Shown one piece after another: positions 49,694 to 52,263 of a stretch of 52,263 nt of DNA (positions are counted from its first letter, which is position 1; every line of letters starts with the position of its first letter). The translations under genes were made by a program, and so were the position numbers. This DNA is from Bacteroidota bacterium (GTDB lineage: Bacteria > Bacteroidota > Bacteroidia > UBA7662 > CANHCV01): assembly GCA_947501265.1 (NCBI GenBank), contig CANMVY010000006.1:64005-116267 (forward strand). Reading direction: 5' to 3'. The notes under the pieces were generated by a model, which was not told where the DNA came from, did not search any database, and saw only the letters and a list, made by a program, of their open reading frames with translations.

Positions 49694-52263
49694 ATGAAAA
49701 TAAATTTTTGGAAACTGTTTTTTTTCATTATTTGCGTTCAATTCACCTCGATTGCCTTTTCGCAACCCCAATTTACGAATTCTACTCTTCCCCCTAGATG
49801 TGCTGGTACTTACCAAACAGATTCATTAACTGGCCTTATTAATGGACAAGATTATGTCATTACCCTAATGCCTGGAAATATTGACACCATTGAGCTGTTA
49901 AATGTGAGTCAAAATCAATCCTTTTCATTTCCATTTCCAATTCCATCTAGAACCCCACTGGGCAATAATTATTATTTTATCATAGCTCGAAAAAGCTCTA
50001 TTGGAACAAACTTAGATACTTCTGCAATATTTAAAATTTTGGATAGGCCAACATCAGTTTTAGATGTTGCAAGTTCAGGAATTGATTGGGACGGAACATT
50101 AAATATTTTTAAAAATTGTGGCGCAACTCGAAGTAATCCAAATTTCAGCTTAACAGTTTACAATAACACCCCACTCACAACTGATGTAAATTATAAAATA
50201 AATTGGAGTTCAGGACCCATTGTAGATTTGGGAACAAGTTTTAATTCTGCTACAAAAAACTACAATAGTCTTGGGTATTTTAATATTTCCATTATTGCTA
50301 GTAGAGCAGGATGCTCTGATACAAGTCGTTATAAATTTTTCAATGGGAATACGCCTGCCGGTGGAATTAATAATCCGGGGAGTCTCAATGGTTTATGTGG
50401 TCCAATTACCATTGGTTTTCCGGTTGACACTGCAAATACAAATACAAATCCTCCAGGAACGGTCTACACATTTACAGTAAATGACGCGACTCCACCTCAA
50501 GTATTTAATCAAAGTAATTTACCTAATGTTATTTTTCACACTTTCACTAAATCATCCTGTAATGTTAATTCAGTTGTAGGGACAAATACTTTTCCAAATG
50601 CTTTTCAAGCAACGATGTTCATTACAAACCCTTGCGGTGATGCTGGAAATACCTTAGCACCAATTAGGGTATCAAATAAACCAAAAGCAAATTTCAGTTT
50701 TCCAGATTCAATTATTTGTAAAACTGAAAATGTTCCCCTTACAAATTTAAGTAGTTCAAATTGGATAAACGGAACTACGTGCGCATCAACTTTTTCAAGT
50801 AATTGGATAATTTCTCCAGGAGTAGAAAATGTGGATTATCGTGTAATCATAGGTTCACTCACAAGTCTAAATCCTACAATAAAATTCCTAAAATCTGGAT
50901 CCTATTCAATTTTACTTGAAGTATCCAATACAACTAATTGCCCCAAAGACTCTTTAATTAAATTTATCTGTGTTCAAGATTCTTTAAGACCTCGTTTTAC
51001 TTCCACTGCAAATCCCACTACCTCCTGTGCGAATGTTCGGTACACCTTAACGAACATCACCGATATCTCCCAAACGTGCAATCAGAAACAATGGAGATGG
51101 AGTGTTTGGAATGGATTGGGAACCACGCAAATACCATCGGGCACATCTGGGGTAACCATCAACAACCCCACCAACACCAACGGCGATATTCAATTTGCCA
51201 TTCCAGGCATATACACCATTCGCTTGTCGGCCACCAACGATTGTGGCACCTTCGACACCTCCATTCAGGTTATTGTAAAAGGGAAACCCATCTTAACCAT
51301 TAGCCCCAACATTGCATATTGTGGAGATCAAACCATCTCCTTTCAGTCGGCCAACCACACCCTTACTGCCGACCAAGGGTTCGGAACCATTAGCCAATAT
51401 TCCTGGAGTTCAAACAGTTTATCTTTTAGCAGTGCAACTACCTCAAGTATTTCTAATTCCATCGCATTAAAGGCAGTTAATAATTGTCCAAGGACCTACC
51501 AACTGACTATAAGAGCCACCAATGAATGTGGAATATCTGATCCAGTAACTCAAGATGTAACCATTCACCCTCCCCTGACGCCAGATGTTATTTCGGGATT
51601 CCAAATGATTTGTCAAAATGCACCGGCCAACCTCATTACCGGTACCAATCATTTGTATAACACCTGCCGTAATCTTACCTACATTTGGGAAACAGCAACA
51701 AGTGGTTCTGGTCCATGGAGTACAGCTTTAGGGACATCCAACGGAGTTAATTACAACCCAGGAACTATGAGTATTCCTGGTACCTATTTTTATCGAAGAA
51801 GGGTGACCGATGGAGTTTGCAGCAGCATAACCAACACCATGAGCATTGTGGTTAAACCATCGTTGGCCAACAACATCATTTCCGCTAACCAAGAAATTTG
51901 CAATGGATTTACCCCAGCACCATTAACTGGTTCCACTCCAATAGGGGGAAATGGCGTTTATACCTACCAATGGGAGTTTAGTACCAACTCTGGTACCACA
52001 TGGAACAATGTACCTTCTGCCGGAACTTCACCAAACTATTCGCCCGGTTCTTTAACGGTTACAACCTGGTATCGAAGGATTGTAGAAGGAGTGCCTTGTA
52101 TTGGAAATACATTTCGTTTACCTTCCAATACGGTAATCATTACTGTTAATCCAAAACCGCGTGGTGTTATTACCTTCAATCCGAATACAACTTGCAGTAA
52201 TTTACCATTTACTGCGACCCTTACCCCAACAACTCCACCTGCGGCAAACATTTACCAATGGTC
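49694..52263 (+). CDS. Giant secreted protein with PKD/Ig-like repeats (3' end outside window)
   Basis: The frame is open from ATG 49694 to the window end (856 codons), so the C-terminus is missing. Signal peptide FWKLFFFIICVQFTSIAFSQ, then a series of PKD/Ig-like domains: NPNFSLTVYNNTPLTTDVNY, FSFPDSIICKTENVPLTNLS, RFTSTANPTTSCANVRYTLT, YTIRLSATNDCGTFD, and later repeats of the form IWETATSGSGPW...TYFYRRRVTDGVC and YQWEFSTNSGTTW...TWYRRIVEGVPC. These are typical of gliding/adhesin-like T9SS cargo of Bacteroidota, whose sorting domain would lie beyond the edge. Codon use becomes more GC-rich from about 51000 on, where the repeats begin, which may mark a repeat block of different origin. Confidence 0.88.
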   Translation, partial: MKINFWKLFFFIICVQFTSIAFSQPQFTNSTLPPRCAGTYQTDSLTGLINGQDYVITLMPGNIDTIELLNVSQNQSFSFPFPIPSRTPLGNNYYFIIARKSSIGTNLDTSAIFKILDRPTSVLDVASSGIDWDGTLNIFKNCGATRSNPNFSLTVYNNTPLTTDVNYKINWSSGPIVDLGTSFNSATKNYNSLGYFNISIIASRAGCSDTSRYKFFNGNTPAGGINNPGSLNGLCGPITIGFPVDTANTNTNPPGTVYTFTVNDATPPQVFNQSNLPNVIFHTFTKSSCNVNSVVGTNTFPNAFQATMFITNPCGDAGNTLAPIRVSNKPKANFSFPDSIICKTENVPLTNLSSSNWINGTTCASTFSSNWIISPGVENVDYRVIIGSLTSLNPTIKFLKSGSYSILLEVSNTTNCPKDSLIKFICVQDSLRPRFTSTANPTTSCANVRYTLTNITDISQTCNQKQWRWSVWNGLGTTQIPSGTSGVTINNPTNTNGDIQFAIPGIYTIRLSATNDCGTFDTSIQVIVKGKPILTISPNIAYCGDQTISFQSANHTLTADQGFGTISQYSWSSNSLSFSSATTSSISNSIALKAVNNCPRTYQLTIRATNECGISDPVTQDVTIHPPLTPDVISGFQMICQNAPANLITGTNHLYNTCRNLTYIWETATSGSGPWSTALGTSNGVNYNPGTMSIPGTYFYRRRVTDGVCSSITNTMSIVVKPSLANNIISANQEICNGFTPAPLTGSTPIGGNGVYTYQWEFSTNSGTTWNNVPSAGTSPNYSPGSLTVTTWYRRIVEGVPCIGNTFRLPSNTVIITVNPKPRGVITFNPNTTCSNLPFTATLTPTTPPAANIYQW

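Overview
The window is a chromosomal segment from a member of the Bacteroidota, most likely a Flavobacteriales-type organism. Evidence for this: two complete secreted proteins end in type IX secretion (T9SS) sorting domains; promoters carry the Bacteroidota -7 motif TAnnTTTG, twice with a TTG element 19 bases upstream; Shine-Dalgarno sequences are largely absent; an 800-residue E1 alpha/beta fusion dehydrogenase and a PorG/DUF6089-like barrel are present. Several genes start with TTG or GTG.

Left part (1-30762), ordinary core genome. A giant surface protein runs off the left edge. Next is a minus-strand operon PhoH - SAICAR synthase - STAS protein - RNase Z. A divergent SAM hydroxide adenosyltransferase and an ABM-fold protein follow. 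Then come a T9SS cargo protein, a CzcA-type metal efflux set with a His-rich exported protein in front, an SDR enzyme, FabI, an outer-membrane barrel, a DUF1573 protein, the fused 2-oxoacid dehydrogenase E1, DapD, a glycosyltransferase, an FMN reductase, the quality-control trio tig-clpP-clpX, tRNA-Leu(TAG), a Rel stringent-response enzyme and an M43-type metalloprotease with a T9SS tail.

Middle part (30763-36221), accessory. It begins right after tRNA-Asp(GTC), which has a textbook promoter. The DNA becomes visibly AT-rich and gene-poor. It holds a 200-bp direct repeat pair, a decayed series of 28-nt motifs at roughly 80-bp spacing, a dispersed 120-bp repeat, small hypothetical genes all on the plus strand, and an integron attC-like imperfect palindrome between two small exported-protein genes. 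No integrase is present in the window.

Right part (36222-48611), the most interesting region. A GYF_2-domain membrane protein lies divergent to an 11-kb, nine-gene, tightly packed operon that looks like a self-contained Ser/Thr phospho-signalling system of the envelope. Its genes are a membrane Ser/Thr kinase with two CD225-like TM segments; an exported FISUMP-domain protein; a zinc-ribbon FHA adaptor with four T-x-[VI]-x-G motifs; a vWA-like - TM - coiled coil - FHA protein; a PP2C phosphatase - TM - LysM protein; a soluble kinase with an HLD catalytic loop and a degenerate glycine loop; an FHA - TM - M48-like metalloprotease; a LEA-2-like membrane-anchored protein; and an FHA-FHA-ABC exporter fusion with the layout of mycobacterial Rv1747. 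Several proteins join a cytoplasmic phospho-domain to a periplasmic binding or catalytic domain. This suggests kinase-controlled export, cell-wall sensing and envelope proteolysis (inference).

Right end (48612-52263): a small exported hypothetical protein on the minus strand, and the start of a second giant secreted protein with PKD/Ig-like repeats that runs off the edge.
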